The notes under the pieces: generated by a model | Databases searched by the model: none | What the model saw: only the letters and a program-made list of their open reading frames with translations | What the model was told of the DNA's origin: nothing | Shown: positions 1 through 12,690 of the stretch, one piece after another | Position numbering within the stretch: position 1 is the stretch's first letter | Layout of the letters: every line of letters begins with the position of its first letter | DNA from: Asterias amurensis | Lineage: Eukaryota; Echinodermata; Asteroidea; Forcipulatida; Asteriidae | DNA: 64,000 nucleotides | NCBI RefSeq assembly: GCF_032118995.1 | Contig: NC_092650.1 | Span: 21,576,501 to 21,640,500, forward strand | Reading direction: 5' to 3' | Made by a program: the position numbers and the translations under genes

Positions 1-406
1 TTGTTGGTTTCAACTGTTCCTGCCTCTCCTCTTCGGTCTGTTCGGACTTTGCGCCAAAAATTACCCGCCCAAGGATCTTGAAGTAGTCGGTAGTCTTCTG
101 ATACGTACCGTTTAGCGCCTCCAAACCTAACCGATGCGTCATGTTGCGTATTTCCTCGTACGTGTACGGGGAGTCATAGACCTGGAACTTAAACCACTCG
201 GTGTCACTGCTATTCAAACGGTGGGTATATGAACTACTGAGAAGGAAAGTGACGTCGTTCCCCCGCCGTACTAACTCCCGACCTATCTTGGAGCTGAACA
301 AGTAATGGGTACTGTCTACACCGGCAGACATGAGAATCTTCCCGGCCTGGACGTACTGAGCCAGACAAAGCCACAGGAGTATGGCCGTAAATGCTACACG
401 GGCCAT
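1..406 (-). CDS. UDP-glucuronosyltransferase, first exon (partial, runs off window)
   Basis: Reading leftwards from an ATG at 406, the frame stays open to base 1 for about 135 residues and is nearly identical to the complete UGT first exon at 3152-4081. It begins with a signal peptide (MARVAFTAILLW..., cleavage probably after QAG or just before), then the GKILMSAG strand that opens the GT1 N-terminal Rossmann-like domain. NSS, NMT and NGT are potential N-glycosylation sites. In this family the N-terminal half binds the lipophilic acceptor in the ER lumen and the C-terminal half binds UDP-glucuronic acid or another UDP-sugar; only the acceptor half is visible here. Differences from the second copy include EEIRN for GEIRN and FGAKSE for CGGKSE. 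The remainder lies outside the window, so I cannot say whether the gene is intact. Confidence 0.85.
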   Translation of the reverse strand, partial: MARVAFTAILLWLCLAQYVQAGKILMSAGVDSTHYLFSSKIGRELVRRGNDVTFLLSSSYTHRLNSSDTEWFKFQVYDSPYTYEEIRNMTHRLGLEALNGTYQKTTDYFKILGRVIFGAKSEQTEEERQEQLKPT

Positions 407-2150
407 TGTTACTTTTCTGGATCCAGTTGAGCAATGGCGATCTTAATGTATGCGGGTGTATGCAGTTATGGCCTAGCCTTAACTCAAAATATCAATGCAT
501 AATGTTGTAAGACTCTCATTTGCATGTACAACCGAACCAGCATATTATCACGATTATTACATGTAACCAGCCAGAGGCAAAAACACGCGGCGTGACAACC
601 AGCAACTTCTCATAAAATAAACACAAGCGGATAAAGCTAACGGTATAAAAAAAAAACTCAAAGTATGGGTCTGTTCGTTGAGATTTGTCGAAGAGTTTAG
701 GGTAGGGTCATCAATGGAAATTTTCGAACGCAGAGTGGCAGCAGATTTACATCCAGCTGTTGTTCATTGTTCCTGTGCGTGCACGTTAGTATTCCAGAAA
801 ACACTCACCTGGAGAACGGCTGTCACCTCGGACCAGTTTCAGGTAGGCTACTTAAAACAGCTTAGCACAAACAAAATGCGCATCGACAGAAGACAAACGT
901 ACTTAAACAGCCAAAAAGGATGATCTCAAATTTTAATGGATATTACAGTTTTCTAATCGCTGGAGTCCATAGGAAACATTCAAAAATATAACGAGTCTCT
1001 TACCTCACGTTAAAACATGGTAAAAATGTTTTTCTACAGGACGCTTCTAACCAAATTTCTGAAAAACGTGAGGTCAAACAAACCTGCGCGGACACGATTG
1101 CACATGCAAAATCGTCCGGCGAGCATCATTGCATATGCAATAATGTCCTCCGGATAGTATTGCATAGATGACATAATTACATGCGACACTGGCGGATCCC
1201 CTGTCTATGGTGCCGACTAGCAGAGGCTCATAGGCACCGACCGACAGTGTGTAGTGTCCGGGGATTCTTTGTCGTTGGTACCGGTTGATCCCCGGTCTGT
1301 TCTGTCCCTAACACCGATGGATATTCTGGCTTTGTTGCTTCTTCCACCTTTGGCTACTCGGCTAGGAAGCGTCAAGCAGATACCCAACCGTTGATGCTCC
1401 CCGCACCAGCAGGTATCCTGTCTTCGGCTCTACTATACCCCAACCATTTCTACTGCAGATTTCAGCAAATATAGACGGCGAGGCAGGAGATTCTGCCCCC
1501 CCCCCCCGGAGATTCTGACCACCCATACGGCGAACTGTCTACCAACTATACGTACTATACTTCTAGCGCTCTACTTTGAAGCATCCTAATTCAGCCCACG
1601 TTAATATTTGGAACGGTATGCACACACGACGGAAGGTAGAAGTAGAATAACACGGTGGTCCGAAAGCTCACGCTCGAGTGTGCTCCCGTCCTGTATGGGT
1701 GCGTTTGTTTAGCAACCCTGGATCAGCCCCGGTCTGCCCCCGGTGCGTTCGAATAGCTTTGACGTCAATCCAGGGGCTCACCCGGGTCAGCCCCCAGTGC
1801 CCTGCTTGTGGAGTGGTGCGAGAATGATCGTTCGATTAGCTCTTGTTATCAGGGGCTCACCCGAGTGAGCACCGCGGTGTCGATCCAGGGAAGCTAAACG
1901 AACGCACCTTATGTTGGGGACCGCGTGACATAGTAATTGACTCAGGTCCCAGTCCCGTGAGGGTCCTTTTATCTCCAGTCCCATCACCTAAAATCAGACA
2001 ACTTTTGCGCGGCTTGCATCCCCCAACCTGTGCCTTTCCATTCTCGGGACAAGAGTTAGTGAGAATTTTGCCATGAAAAATAAGAAGACGGACCCATCAC
2101 CGTTATGCAAATTTGTCTACTCACTCACTCACATTTGGCATTTACCCCAG
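407..2150. other. Intervening sequence between UGT first exons, no gene seen
   Basis: About 400-620 is alignable by eye with the region upstream of the other UGT first exon (4082-4300), including a shared GAGCAATGGC just before each ATG and a later 'accagca(a)cttct' stretch, so each first exon carries its own upstream region. Beyond that I see no coding exon on either strand. There is a short poly-C run near 1495-1508 and a repeated segment at about 1690-1900. No UGT C-terminal signature exon is present. Confidence 0.55.
1690..1900. repeat. Dispersed repeat fragment, unclassified
   Basis: This GC-rich segment contains 'tgcgttcgaatagctttg', 'cacccgggtcagcc' and two near-identical 'caggggctcacccg' blocks. 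A similar run ('cgcattcgaataagtttgg' followed by 'cacccgggtcagcc') occurs at about 61338-61415, so it is a dispersed repeat. I do not recognise the family. Confidence 0.4.
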
Positions 2151-2153
2151 TGC

Positions 2154-2687
<534 letters not shown>

Positions 2688-2779
2688 TTCGAAGTCTTAT
2701 ATAGCGCACGTATCTACCAAACAAGGTACTCAAGGCGCTGGGTATATACAAACTTCACGAAAGATAGGTTTTGATGAAT

Positions 2780-3065
2780 TTTGAGACCCAACTAGTTAGC
2801 ACCTTATAAGGGTTTACAAGGTGCTACGGCGCATTAAGCAGCCACACCCAGGAACACCGGGGCGTATCCCATCCCTTTTCGATAAGTGCACTGGGTTCTT
2901 TTACATGCGTTACACAACACATGGGACCAACGGCTTTACGTCCCATCCGAAGGACGAAGCAATGGTTAAGTGTCTTGCTTAAGGACACAAGTGTCACGGA
3001 TGGGGACCCGAACCCACACCTCGCTGATACGAATGGAAGATCTGGATCCTTATAAATTATGACAG
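2780..3065 (-). repeat. tRNA-derived SINE-like repeat
   Basis: On the minus strand there is a B-box-like GGGTTCGGGTCCCC, then 'gtgacacttgtgtcc', then a body with 'ggatgggacgtaaagcc' and 'gaacccagtgcacttatcg'. That body resembles widespread invertebrate tRNA-SINE sequence that I know from memory. The A-box side is not clear, so the 5' end may be truncated. It lies in the presumed intron just downstream of the UGT exon donor at 3152. Confidence 0.5.
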
Positions 3066-3151
3066 GTTTAGGGTTCATAATGGTCACACATTTTCTTTGA
3101 ATTTAAAAGATGTGTGAGAAATGCAACAAAACTGTTCTATAATATACTTAC

Positions 3152-4081
3152 CCGATCCAGAGGTTTAGATTCGTCTGCTGATAAGCCTCCTACCATGATC
3201 ATATTAGGCATTATTGGTCTCGCGTATTCCATCGCAAAATGCGTATTAGAAATCCATATCTCCGCAGCACGTATGATGTCTGGCATAGTCAAATCCGGCC
3301 GGATGTTGTACTTGATCCGGAGCTCCTCGTACGGCCGGAACGTGAAGTGATCCACAACTGCAGACATCACGAACCACGTGACGGTATTCCGAAACCTCTC
3401 CATGAACGCCATGGAATCTCCGGAGGGACTCATTACCAGTGGGATGTAGGCGGGGTTAGAGGGGACGTCAAACCAGCGATCGTGGAAGCCATTTACCAAT
3501 GGCGCCGCTGTGATGATCGCATACCGCAGGGACAACTTCTGGGCGACAAGGGCCATACAAGGATTGATGATGTCAAAGGTCATGAGGTCAAAGTTGAGGC
3601 CTCGAAGTCTTTCCATGGTCTCATCGTCGCCGAGGAGGGCGTTGCATTCGTGAGCTAGATACTTGGACATGGGTTTTGTTGGTTTCAACTGTTCCTGCCT
3701 CTCCTCTTCGGTCTGTTCGGACTTGCCACCACAAATTAACCGCATCAGGATCTTGGAGTAGTCGGTAGTCTTCTGATACGTACCGTTTAGCGCCTCCAAA
3801 CCAAACCGATGTGTCATGTTGCGTATTTCCCCATACGTGTACGGGGAGTCATAGACCTGGAACTTAAACCACTCGGTGTCGCTGCTATTCAAACGGTGGC
3901 TATATGAACTACTGAGAAGGAAAGTGACGTCGTTCCCCCGCCGTACTAACTCCCGACCTATCTTGGAGCTGAACAAGTAATGGGTGGTGTCTACACCAGC
4001 AGACATGAGAATCTTCCCGGCCTGGACGTACTGTATCAGACAAATCCACAGGAGGATGGCAGTCAATACTGCACGGGCCAT
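3152..4081 (-). CDS. UDP-glucuronosyltransferase, complete first exon (acceptor-binding domain)
   Basis: An ATG at 4081 opens 310 codons ending in ...SKPLDR, followed by a consensus donor (CGG|GTAAGT at 3152/3151). The product starts with a hydrophobic signal peptide (residues 1 to about 21) followed by GKILMSAGVDTTHYLFSSKI, typical of the N-terminal domain of GT1-family UGTs, ER-membrane enzymes that conjugate sugars to lipophilic compounds. Potential N-glycosylation sites are NSS, NMT and NGT. Length and the exon end fit the large first exon of UGT genes, with the UDP-sugar-binding half encoded downstream. No such exon lies between 3151 and the next UGT first exon at 406, so this exon either splices to shared exons left of base 1 or is an orphan. 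The start is supported by the signal peptide and by the matching start in the left copy. Confidence 0.9.
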
Positions 4082-4162
4082 GTTTACTATTCGGAATCCA
4101 ATCGAGCAATGGCAAACTCTCTGGATACTGTAGTACGCAAAACTTTACAATTTATAGCCTTC

Positions 4163-4168
4163 TATATA
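4163..4168 (-). promoter_or_regulatory. Candidate TATA box for the UGT first exon
   Basis: On the minus strand CTTATATAGA lies about 82 bp upstream of the ATG at 4081, a plausible spacing for a short 5' UTR. No transcript evidence is available. The left UGT copy has no equally clean TATA at the same distance. Confidence 0.3.
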
Positions 4169-4454
4169 AGGGTATGTTGAACCTTTCCAGCAAGCATCTT
4201 TATAGGTTGATGCAGAGCTCGCGTGAGAGCATGGAGTAGTTTATTGCTCCATGGTAAGAGGCAACACAGGGCGCACCAACCAGCACTTCTTTAGAATAAA
4301 AATCACTTCGTAGTCGTAATCGCCTAAACCAGATAGTGAATCCGTTGTTGGCATTGGCCTCGAGAGTTGGCGGTATGGCCTTGAATATTCATCAATGGAG
4401 AATTACAAACGCTCGCCCTTGCAGCAGCACATTTCCTTTCCTCCAGTTTTATAA

Positions 4455-4650
4455 ATGCAGTGGGCACTATTGCTCAGAATAATTATCAGCGTAAAACAGT
4501 TCTCGGTTACGAGTAATGGGGAGCTGTTGAGTGTTGATAGTATAAAACATTGTGAGAAACGGCTCCCTCTGAAGTTTTACGTAATTTTCGAGAAAGAAGT
4601 AATAAATTGTCCACGACTCGATTTTGCGACCTCGCGCTTCTTGCACTTTT
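4455..4650. repeat. Palindromic MITE family A, truncated left half
   Basis: Starts with 'gcagtgggcactattgctc', a variant of the family end (consensus about GGCAGTGGACACTATTGG), and contains the marker AAACGGCTCCCTCTGAAG. Only the first half is present. Confidence 0.75.
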
Positions 4651-6356
4651 CATAAATAAAACATGCCGGCATTAAATTTTCCGCAATTAACATCACATAT
4701 ATGACATATCCCACGTTATGAGAAGATACAACATCTTGCTTGGAATGTTTCTTGGCATACGTCGTGTAGTAAACGTCATGGAAGATGTATGCTGTTCCTT
4801 ACCACACTTATTTCCAACCCCCCCCCCCCCCCCACCACCACTCATCCAACGCCCTTCCCTATCTTTTCAGTCCGATTTTGTTCGTTCAAAACAAAAACAC
4901 ACCTCCAATGGTTTCAGAATAGCCTGTACCATAAAAGTGTTCTTCATTTTCCAATGTTTGCACTTAAACCATTACATATCTGAAACAATGTTGTTTGGCG
5001 CACCCATGTCCTGGTGGGAAAAAAACATCAGAACTGTCTTTGTGGCTACACTGTCTTCCCTATTCAGAAACTTTCTCTGCAGGCTACATGTATGATTTCG
5101 CTCTTCCTTTCCGAAGAAATATCTTATTATTAGGTTGTTTTTTTAGTCGTCAAAAATTAAATTAAGTTCGGTCTGAAATATCACTTTTTATAATTGCCTA
5201 CTTCAGTACCAGTAAATAATTCCTGGATAACAAATACATGAATATGTATTCCAGCACTAAATCCATACCCATACATCATACCACAGGCAATCAAATCCTC
5301 ACACTAACCATACTTCCTCTACCGATAAAATCATGCATGGATGATTATTATTGAGCTTTGATAATTTTGTCTTCAACCTTGATTAAGTCTGAAATCCAGA
5401 AGTGAGGGTATAGCAAACATTGTCAGTCGTGTTTTGTAGATTTTAACCATGACCCATGTTCATGCTAAGCAGAAAAAGCATGATACCGGTCACATATTGT
5501 ACGTGTGACATTGGTTGGTAACCTTATAGTCTGCTAAGCATAATGTTGTTGTGGTTAGCTACTTTTTGTGCTTCAGCAGCTCTATGATTATGGGATTTTG
5601 AAGGATATGTTGAAGTTTGGAAATTAAAAAAAAATAATCAGGCCAACAATTGTCATCTGATTTCAAAGGAAGGTATACGTTTTGGTAATCACTCTTTAAA
5701 TAAAAAGCAGTAAAAACCTGTGGATAACCATTTAGCCACTGGACCGCCCAGCCGCCTATCGATATACTGTATGTGGTAGGAGGAAACCTTGCTAGCTTGT
5801 GTTTGTAGAAAAAAGGAACACCAAAAGAATCCTCGATAGTCATTATTAAGCTAATGAAGCTAATGATGGTGAAGTAATTTAGCTCTTACCCCAACAAAAC
5901 GCTCATTAATAAACACAAAGGAAACTGTATTTATTCATCATTCATGATAATATTGTCGAAAACTCACGCCTTCGCATTTAATCAGTATAATCATTGAGTC
6001 AGATAAAAGCCTTGAAAAGCTATTGTGTCCATTTTATCCTTACAAACAAATATTCGCCATAAAAATTAACGATCCGTTTAACGAGAGACATTTATTGTTC
6101 TCATTCGAACTTGTGCTTTTATACAAATATCAAGGTTCCAATTGTGCCTACAAATTAAGCTGTGTCTATCTTTTAAAATTTGAACTACGATTCCAGTAAT
6201 TAACTGCAAGAATCTTGAAGTATTAGTTTTCAGCAAACTCGGGCGGTGCAGGGACTAGAGGGTCAGAAACCTACAGCAGCGTTTGATGTTATAAAGCATT
6301 TTGAGAAACATTTGTATTCGAAAGAATGTGGTATACATTTGTGTATAAATTTGTGT
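4651..6356. other. Intergenic stretch, no gene recognised
   Basis: AT-rich sequence with a C-rich run near 4819-4842. Frames of 94-125 codons (for example minus strand 5559-5843) have low-complexity composition and no family resemblance that I can see, and I do not call them genes. Confidence 0.5.
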
Positions 6357-6740
6357 TAAAGGCAGTGGACACTATTGGTAATTACTCAAAACAATTATTA
6401 TCACTAAACCTTTCTTGATGACGAGTAATGGGGAGACTTTGATGGTATAAAACATTGTGAGAAACGGCTCCCTCTGAAGTGCCATAGTTTTTGAGAAAGA
6501 AGTAATTTTCCACGAATTTGATTTCGAGACCTCAGATTTAGAACTTGAGGTCTCGAAATCAATCATCTAAACGCACACAACTTCGTGTGATAAGGGTATT
6601 TTCTTGTTTTATTATTATCTCGCAACTTTGATGACCGATTGAGCTCAAATGTTCACAGGTTAGTTATTTTATGCATGTTGTGATACACCAACTGTGAAGG
6701 CTAGTCTTTGACAATTACCAATAGTGTCCACTGCCTTTAA
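6357..6740. repeat. Palindromic MITE family A, full-length copy
   Basis: About 384 bp. Both ends are inverted copies of TAAAGGCAGTGGACACTATT. The interior carries AAACGGCTCCCTCTGAAG, an 'attt cgagacctcaga' hairpin in the middle, 'cacacaacttcgtgtga' and 'caacttygaygaccgattga'. It is non-coding. At least a dozen related copies in both orientations are scattered through the window. This copy is a good reference for the family. Confidence 0.9.
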
Positions 6741-7035
6741 AAGCAGTGGATACTATTGGTACTTACTCAAAAACATTGTTAGCATAAAAACTTACTTGGT
6801 AACGAGCAATGGAGAGCTGTTGATAGTGTAAAACATTGTGAGAAACGGCTCCCTCTGAAGTAACGTAGTTACTTTGAGAAAGAAGTATTTTTCTACTCAA
6901 ATATTTGAATTTGATTTCGAGACCTCATAATTAAATTTTGAGGTCCCGAAATCAAGCATCTGAAAGCACACAACTTCGTGTGACAAGGGTGTCTAGATAC
7001 ACCGACTGAGAAGACTAGTCTTTGATAATTACCAA
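6737..7035. repeat. Palindromic MITE family A, second copy head-to-tail
   Basis: Begins within bases of the previous copy's end ('aaaagcagtggatactattgg'), carries AAACGGCTCCCTCTGAAG and the central hairpin, and ends at 'gataattaccaatg'. It has an internal deletion in its right half. Confidence 0.85.
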
Positions 7036-7324
7036 TGTGACACGGCCCAAAATCAATTCAAAACAACCACATGTGCATTCACCAACACAATTCACAAACA
7101 AAACTTTTTTTTTTAATCTGCAGCTAAGGATTCCTTCTGCCAATGCTCGCCCAGCCAAGACATGTTTGCAGTGTGCATGACTTTTATCTGACGATTTTGA
7201 TTTCTCCTATGGGCAACGTGGTAAGCTCAAGAGTTTTGAACACTTAAAAACTTGTCTTGATAGATGGCCTCAAGTCTGAGAACAGACAATCTAAGCATAC
7301 TGATCGAGACGTCGATGTAAACCA

Positions 7325-7465
7325 TGCCCGCCGATTTCACAAAACTCTTTATAACTTAGGATTAATCTTATGACTTAGGACGAGTCCCAACCCTGCACTG
7401 TAGCATGCAGACGGACGAGGTACTCGTCCTAACTCGAGATAAGACAAGTCTTTGTGAAATCGACG
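7325..7465. repeat. Palindromic MITE family B, diverged copy
   Basis: Outer inverted ends 'cgccgatttcacaaa' and 'tttgtgaaatcgacgg' flank 'cttaggacgagtc' and 'tactcgtcctaactcgag' blocks. Cleaner copies of the same family lie at 26753-26901 and 46162-46337. Confidence 0.65.
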
Positions 7466-7504
7466 GCAGTTTTAACTTAAAAGTCAACACAAATATATAA
7501 CATC

Positions 7505-8020
7505 TCGAAAATGCAAAGTTTCATATCCTATATATATATTTGGTTTGCGGTAACACCATAATGTGTATCTACTTAACAGGTAGAGTTTGTTCTAAGAGAA
7601 CTAACTGTCTTGCTTTATTCTACTACCGCGGAGTAGATTGTTCGGGTGTTCAGGAGACTTCTCAGTTCTGAAAGAACTGTCCTGCTTATTAACTGTTACC
7701 CGGGCGGATGGTATAGAAATAGGCTGGGACTATAGCCCTATAGGACTCTTCCTCTGTATACAGACTGTAGTGTATTAGAAAAGTGTAAGGCCACCAGGGC
7801 TAGCTGGGGACTGCTATTTTAGCTTGGGATTGTAATATTAACTGTACTACCGCGGAGTCAGTTCTTGAATTGGTCTCAACGTTTCGACTAGCTTGCTCTA
7901 GAACTAGAACAACTCTACCAAGCAAGTTGATACACACAATGGTGTAACCGCAAACCAAATAAATGTTGAGTAGGATTTGAAACTTTGCATGGTGGAAATA
8001 CGATATAGAAAGGTTTGCGG
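7505..8020. repeat. Terminal-inverted-repeat element (MITE family C)
   Basis: The ends are long imperfect inverted repeats: 'atgcaaagtttcat...tttggtttgcggtaacacc' on the left and its complement ending 'gatttgaaactttgcatgg' on the right. The interior contains two 'ctaccgcggagt' blocks and is not coding. Related pieces occur at 7985-8125 and 30205-30350. Confidence 0.65.
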
Positions 8021-8125
8021 TAACAACACCATGTAATGACTATCTCTAAAGAGTTGGGGGTGGTTCTGAAAAGAACCGTTGGTTTCAACTCGACGTTTCG
8101 ATCAGTTTCGATCGAAACGTCGAGT
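7985..8125. repeat. Family C end fragment with a perfect short hairpin
   Basis: Contains 'gtttgcggtaacaacacc', 'gttctgaaaagaacc' and the inverted pair 'actcgacgtttcgatc' / 'gatcgaaacgtcgagt'. The same text recurs at 30205-30350. Confidence 0.6.
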
Positions 8126-8569
8126 CAATTATATGTTGATACCTCACCATGCAATGCCTCAAATCGTATATTTAATATCCTAACTTCAAAAACATCTGAC
8201 AAAAAAACCAGTCCGTCAGTTTCAGTTCTTTTGCGAATTAAGGAGTTGAATTGTCTAAATTTAGTGTATAAAATCGATACCACCATACCCTGTGGCACAC
8301 AACACACAATTATCGAAAAATCGACTGTTTACGGGCTTCTGTCATCGTAAACTTGCTATACCAAATCGACCTTGAAAAATCCATGTTATTTGTTTATGTG
8401 GCAGTGATTAAAAGTGTGGTTTCTCATTTTCATCTGTAGGCTGTGTAGAGACCACAGAGATGTTGAGGCAACGAACGCTTTGGGGTTGATGATGCCTCGA
8501 GCTGACGAATGACTCGTACAAGTTTAACCAGTTGGTCTTCGACTACTCAAGCGACAAGACTGAGAGGAT

Positions 8570-8808
8570 GACCCAATTTCATAGAGCTGCTAAGCACAAA
8601 AATTTGCTGAGCATGACATTTCTTCCTTGAAAAAAACAAGATTACCAAATTTCCATTTATTGCTATGCTTGTTACTGGTATTCAGCTGCTGATGTTTGCT
8701 TATCGTGCAAATCAAGTGGAAATTTGGTTGTAATCCTGTTTTATCAAGGCAAAAATTTCATGCTAAGCAAATTTATGTGCTAAGCAGCTCGTTGAAATTG
8801 GGCCCATA
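8570..8808. repeat. Palindromic MITE family D
   Basis: Inverted ends 'cccaatttcatagagctgct' and 'agctcgttgaaattgggcc', with 'taagcacaaaaattt' / 'aaatttatgtgctaag' inside. A diverged relative lies at 22914-23088. Non-coding. Confidence 0.7.
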
Positions 8809-10214
8809 TCTTCGATGGATTGCACAATGATAGACAATGAAAAAGTGCCTTAGCCAAATGATAGTCTTTCTCGCTCGGACAATTCATCAAAGTTTGTGGT
8901 CAATGATGCCATGTGCACTCCATCTACTTTGCTATTTGTCCACAAACTAAGACTATTTTAATAAGAATTCAATTCTCCGAATCCATCAAAATCCAGCACT
9001 GAGTATGTGACTCATGAACACCAAATATTGGGCTAGTGAAAAAAAACCGATTTTCATTGATAACAATTTTAGACGATAATCTGCATCGTTTTTCTACTTA
9101 ATTAACCACCGGGAAAGACCCCTTGCATAACGCGAAACGCTACACTGACGCGCACGTTTTCACGCACAAAGAACAGATTTCGTCCTTCATTCGTCCCCAG
9201 CGCCTTGCTTTAACCAAAGGCACTGGGATGGGCAAACGTATCATGCACTGTCATTGGTTTAAAAATGCGCAGTCCCATCATGCATCACACTCACACTGCA
9301 CCATATTTCTATGCACTGCATACATGACGTACTTCCTGAACAAGAATCTGTGCAAGCGATTAGCCCATCCCAGCGGTCCTGGATAGACTGGCCGCTGGGA
9401 CCGAGCGAACTTTCGTCCATTCATTTGCCTCCTTTGACCCCAGTGAGGGCGCTTTTTGAGCGTGTGACGTCACATGAAGGGTCCATGTGCACCAAAACCA
9501 TAGAAGCTTGTTCAGTATGAAATAATGTAAATCTACACTCATAAAGTAAGGTGTTTTGTGGCTAATCACCAACTAGGAAATTATTTACCAGCTTTCAACC
9601 AATCGAAGCAAAAGTTTAGAACAACGGTAGACGCCATCTTGGATTGTATAAAAACCGTATTGGACATGTGAGCAACACATAACTCGCGTGCGTCAACACC
9701 ATCGCCACACACCAGTGTATTCATACATCGGAAATACCTCCTAATCCAGTAAAGATTAAGGGAATAAATCCTAACAAAATTGTACATCTAAAGTAGAGTA
9801 TCTAAAGGTTAGATTGACGAGAAGAAAATAAATCCGTATAATTAGAAGCATGTATAGACCGAAAATAGTTCCAACTATGATAAAACACGACCCCGTAAAA
9901 ATTCTTAACCTTCTATGTAATAAAAATATAAGCACTTCAACTATGAAAACCTCAGGATAATTAGTTTTAAAATTAATAATTTACGGTAGTCTATACTGTG
10001 CAGTTACGTCACACTTCAAAAAGTCACAGAATGAATTACGAAATGTACAAGCAAAACGTTTTTCTGTAATCAATTTACGTCGTTCATTTTGATAAATGGT
10101 AGAATATAAAAGCTACTTCTTATTATATAGCTCTATAGCTACAACACAACCTCAAAAATATAAACATAATTAGTCAGAATGGTGGCCTTGAATATAGGCG
10201 GAATCAAACGTAAA

Positions 10215-10475
10215 TGTTAAAGCAATGGACACCTTTGGTAACTGTCAAAGACCAGTTTTCTCACTTGGTGTATCTCAACATATGCACAAAATAACAATCA
10301 AATTGAAACATTTTTGTGGGAAACTAATTCTTTCTCGAAAACTACATTACTTCAGAGGGAGCCGTTTCTCAAATTGTTTTATACTTTCAACAGCTCCCCA
10401 TTGCTTGTTACCAAGTAAGTTTTTAGGCTAAAAATTATTTTGAGTAATTACCAATAGTGTCCAGTGCCTTTAACA
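10215..10475. repeat. MITE family A copy (shared by both units)
   Basis: Starts 'taaagcaatggacaccttt' and ends 'taccaatagtgtccagtgcc', with the reverse complement of the family marker inside (cttcagagggagccgtttct). Its counterpart is at 32740-32998, so the insertion predates the duplication. Confidence 0.8.
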
Positions 10476-10494
10476 ACAATAGTATTCATAAACA

Positions 10495-10795
10495 AATGGG
10501 CCATATTTTTGACCGCGTGAGGGCGCTCTCAATCACTTCCGGGGTTATATTCGTTCATATCCAAACCATTTATTAAAGACTGGAACACATTACCACCACA
10601 GACATCTAATCCATCACGGACAATAAGACTTTTGAAGGAGCCGTTATAATCCACCTCTAAAGCAAATTGAAACTACGGCGCAACACCAAAGTGACAGAAC
10701 GCCTATTGATTTGTGCAGGGCGAATCGCGTATACCCCCGGAAGTGATAAAAATACTATTTATAGCGCCCTCGCGCGGTCAAAAATAAGGCGCATT
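10495..10795. repeat. Inverted-repeat insertion present only in unit 1
   Basis: Ends 'ttttgaccgcgtgagggcgc' and 'gccctcgcgcggtcaaaa', each followed by an inverted 'cacttccggggt' / 'cccccggaagtga'. Unit 2 lacks it at the matching position (about 33005-33030, where 'tattgatagacaacttcactcc' is continuous), so it arrived after the duplication or was lost from unit 2. Non-coding MITE type. Confidence 0.65.
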
Positions 10796-12354
10796 CACTC
10801 CTGCCCTGATCATTGACGCCAATGTTATTGACAAGGTTCAAGATTTGTGACCCCTAAACGTGATTATTTACTCTAATATCGTACTCTAGGGTCGTCAATG
10901 TTGGCTGAATTTCTTCGACAAAAATTCACGACTTTTGCCCCATCTCGCTTGACCAGAGTTACAGAACAACCGATATGAGCAGAGGCTGCGTGGAAAATAG
11001 ACTACATTTTCAGAACGGAAAAATTAACCTTGTTTGTAAAAATAATGTATCCCACATTTATTTTTGTCAAGTTTTTCGGCTGTTTTTATGTAACAAGGGA
11101 TAGAAAGGTCTATCCCCTCCTCTTTTCGGCCGGGTTTGTACACCCGATTCTTACTTTTTCCCAGAAGTGTTTATTTTTTAAGAAGAAAAACAGCATTATT
11201 TATGATTTTGAAAACAACTTCAAGAAAAATTGATATATTGCTATCGAAGAACTTGTAGTTAGATATTAACCTGTTATAAATTGTACTTATTTGTTAACAA
11301 TAAATCAAACACTTTGTCGCGACATGTTCGGGTGTCGTCACCTCCTCCTTTTCGCGCAGTTGAGCAACACAGGATAGCAACATCTATCCCGTCCTCTAAT
11401 CGAATTTGTACACACAAATTCTTACCTTGTTATTTTGAAGAAAATGACACATTAACAAACTTTGAAAACACCTTCAAGAAAAGTTGCTACATATTACCTC
11501 AAAAAGTGAACAAAACAAAAATTTGTGGTTGAAAATGATCATGTTTGTAGCACTTTGCACTGTATGTCATGGGAGTTTATAAGTGGGGTGCACACTCAAG
11601 TAACCGGTCAAGTGTCCCCACTCGCCCGCCAATAATTGTCTTGCAGTTTTACAGTACAAGCAATTAAACTGCGATCGGTGGGAAAGGTGAAACATTTTCC
11701 CCTTTGAACCATCTGTTAATCAATCTATCTCTGTCATATACTTGTTTTCATCTTCGTTGTCTGGGGACAAAAACCGTTGTACAGCCTTGATGGTCCTAGT
11801 AAACCTGCTTGCTTTTAAAATGAATCGTTGGTTAAAATCGGACAGTTTCTTTTCGGTCTTCCGCATCTCCTCTCTGGAAAGGTAACAAAAAAAGAAAAAC
11901 ATGCAGTCAGTGTGGTTAACAACGTCGGTCAATGTAATCCAAAAAAGACAATAAAACTATACGACAAAATAATAATAACAGTAACCGAGTAGTAAATTCC
12001 ACTGACGTCGTCCAGGCCTAGTCAAGATGCCACCTCGCGATTACATTCTCTAACAGTGGACTCAAATGTATTCAATAATAACCTTAATAAATTAGTTCAT
12101 GACTAGATTACTTGAAATCACAAAAAGTTTTATGCAATATTCGTTAGATAAAATATAAAACGTCTGTCTTACTGTATTTTCTCCACTTTCTCCGACAGTT
12201 TTTCCATTTGGCTGATCTCACCGATCAACACACTCTGTTGTTGCTTCTGTCTTCTTTCGATGTTATTCAAACTGTCCCGATATGGCTGAACTGTGTCATG
12301 TCTGAACCTGAGTAAGAAATACAAAAACCGGTTGTCAAACTGTTTCTTTCTCAC

Positions 12355-12420
12355 TATCTTTCTTCTTTCTTACTTTCTTTCGTTCTTTCTTTCATATTTC
12401 TTTCTTTTTTTCTTTTTTCT
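12355..12420. repeat. (TTTC)n-rich microsatellite
   Basis: Imperfect ctttctttc tract in the intron between the last two coiled-coil exons and the membrane exon. The counterpart in unit 2 is at about 34590-34662. Confidence 0.85.
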
Positions 12421-12690
12421 AGCCTATCACAACTATAGATGGAAATGGAAGCCTCTTTATTAATCGTCTATTCAATTCTATCTTGAGCTGTCTGTTGACA
12501 AAAAACCAATTCCCCCATAATGTTCTTACATTCTCATCCCCTCTTTGTTGTATTAAGAATGGACGCAAAGTAATGACCCCAACACAGTGATAGAGTTTCC
12601 CGCATCATTTTGAACTTTTGCTTCGGATTTGGGCGCAGAAACTCCAAAAGATGTCAACAGAAAGCTTTAATCAAAACTGCCACAGTATAC

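Noticed and set aside
3239..3658. Plus-strand 139-codon frame
   Set aside because: Antisense shadow of the UGT first exon.
5559..5843. 94-codon minus-strand gene
   Set aside because: No homology that I can recognise, AT-rich composition, no splice or start context to support it.
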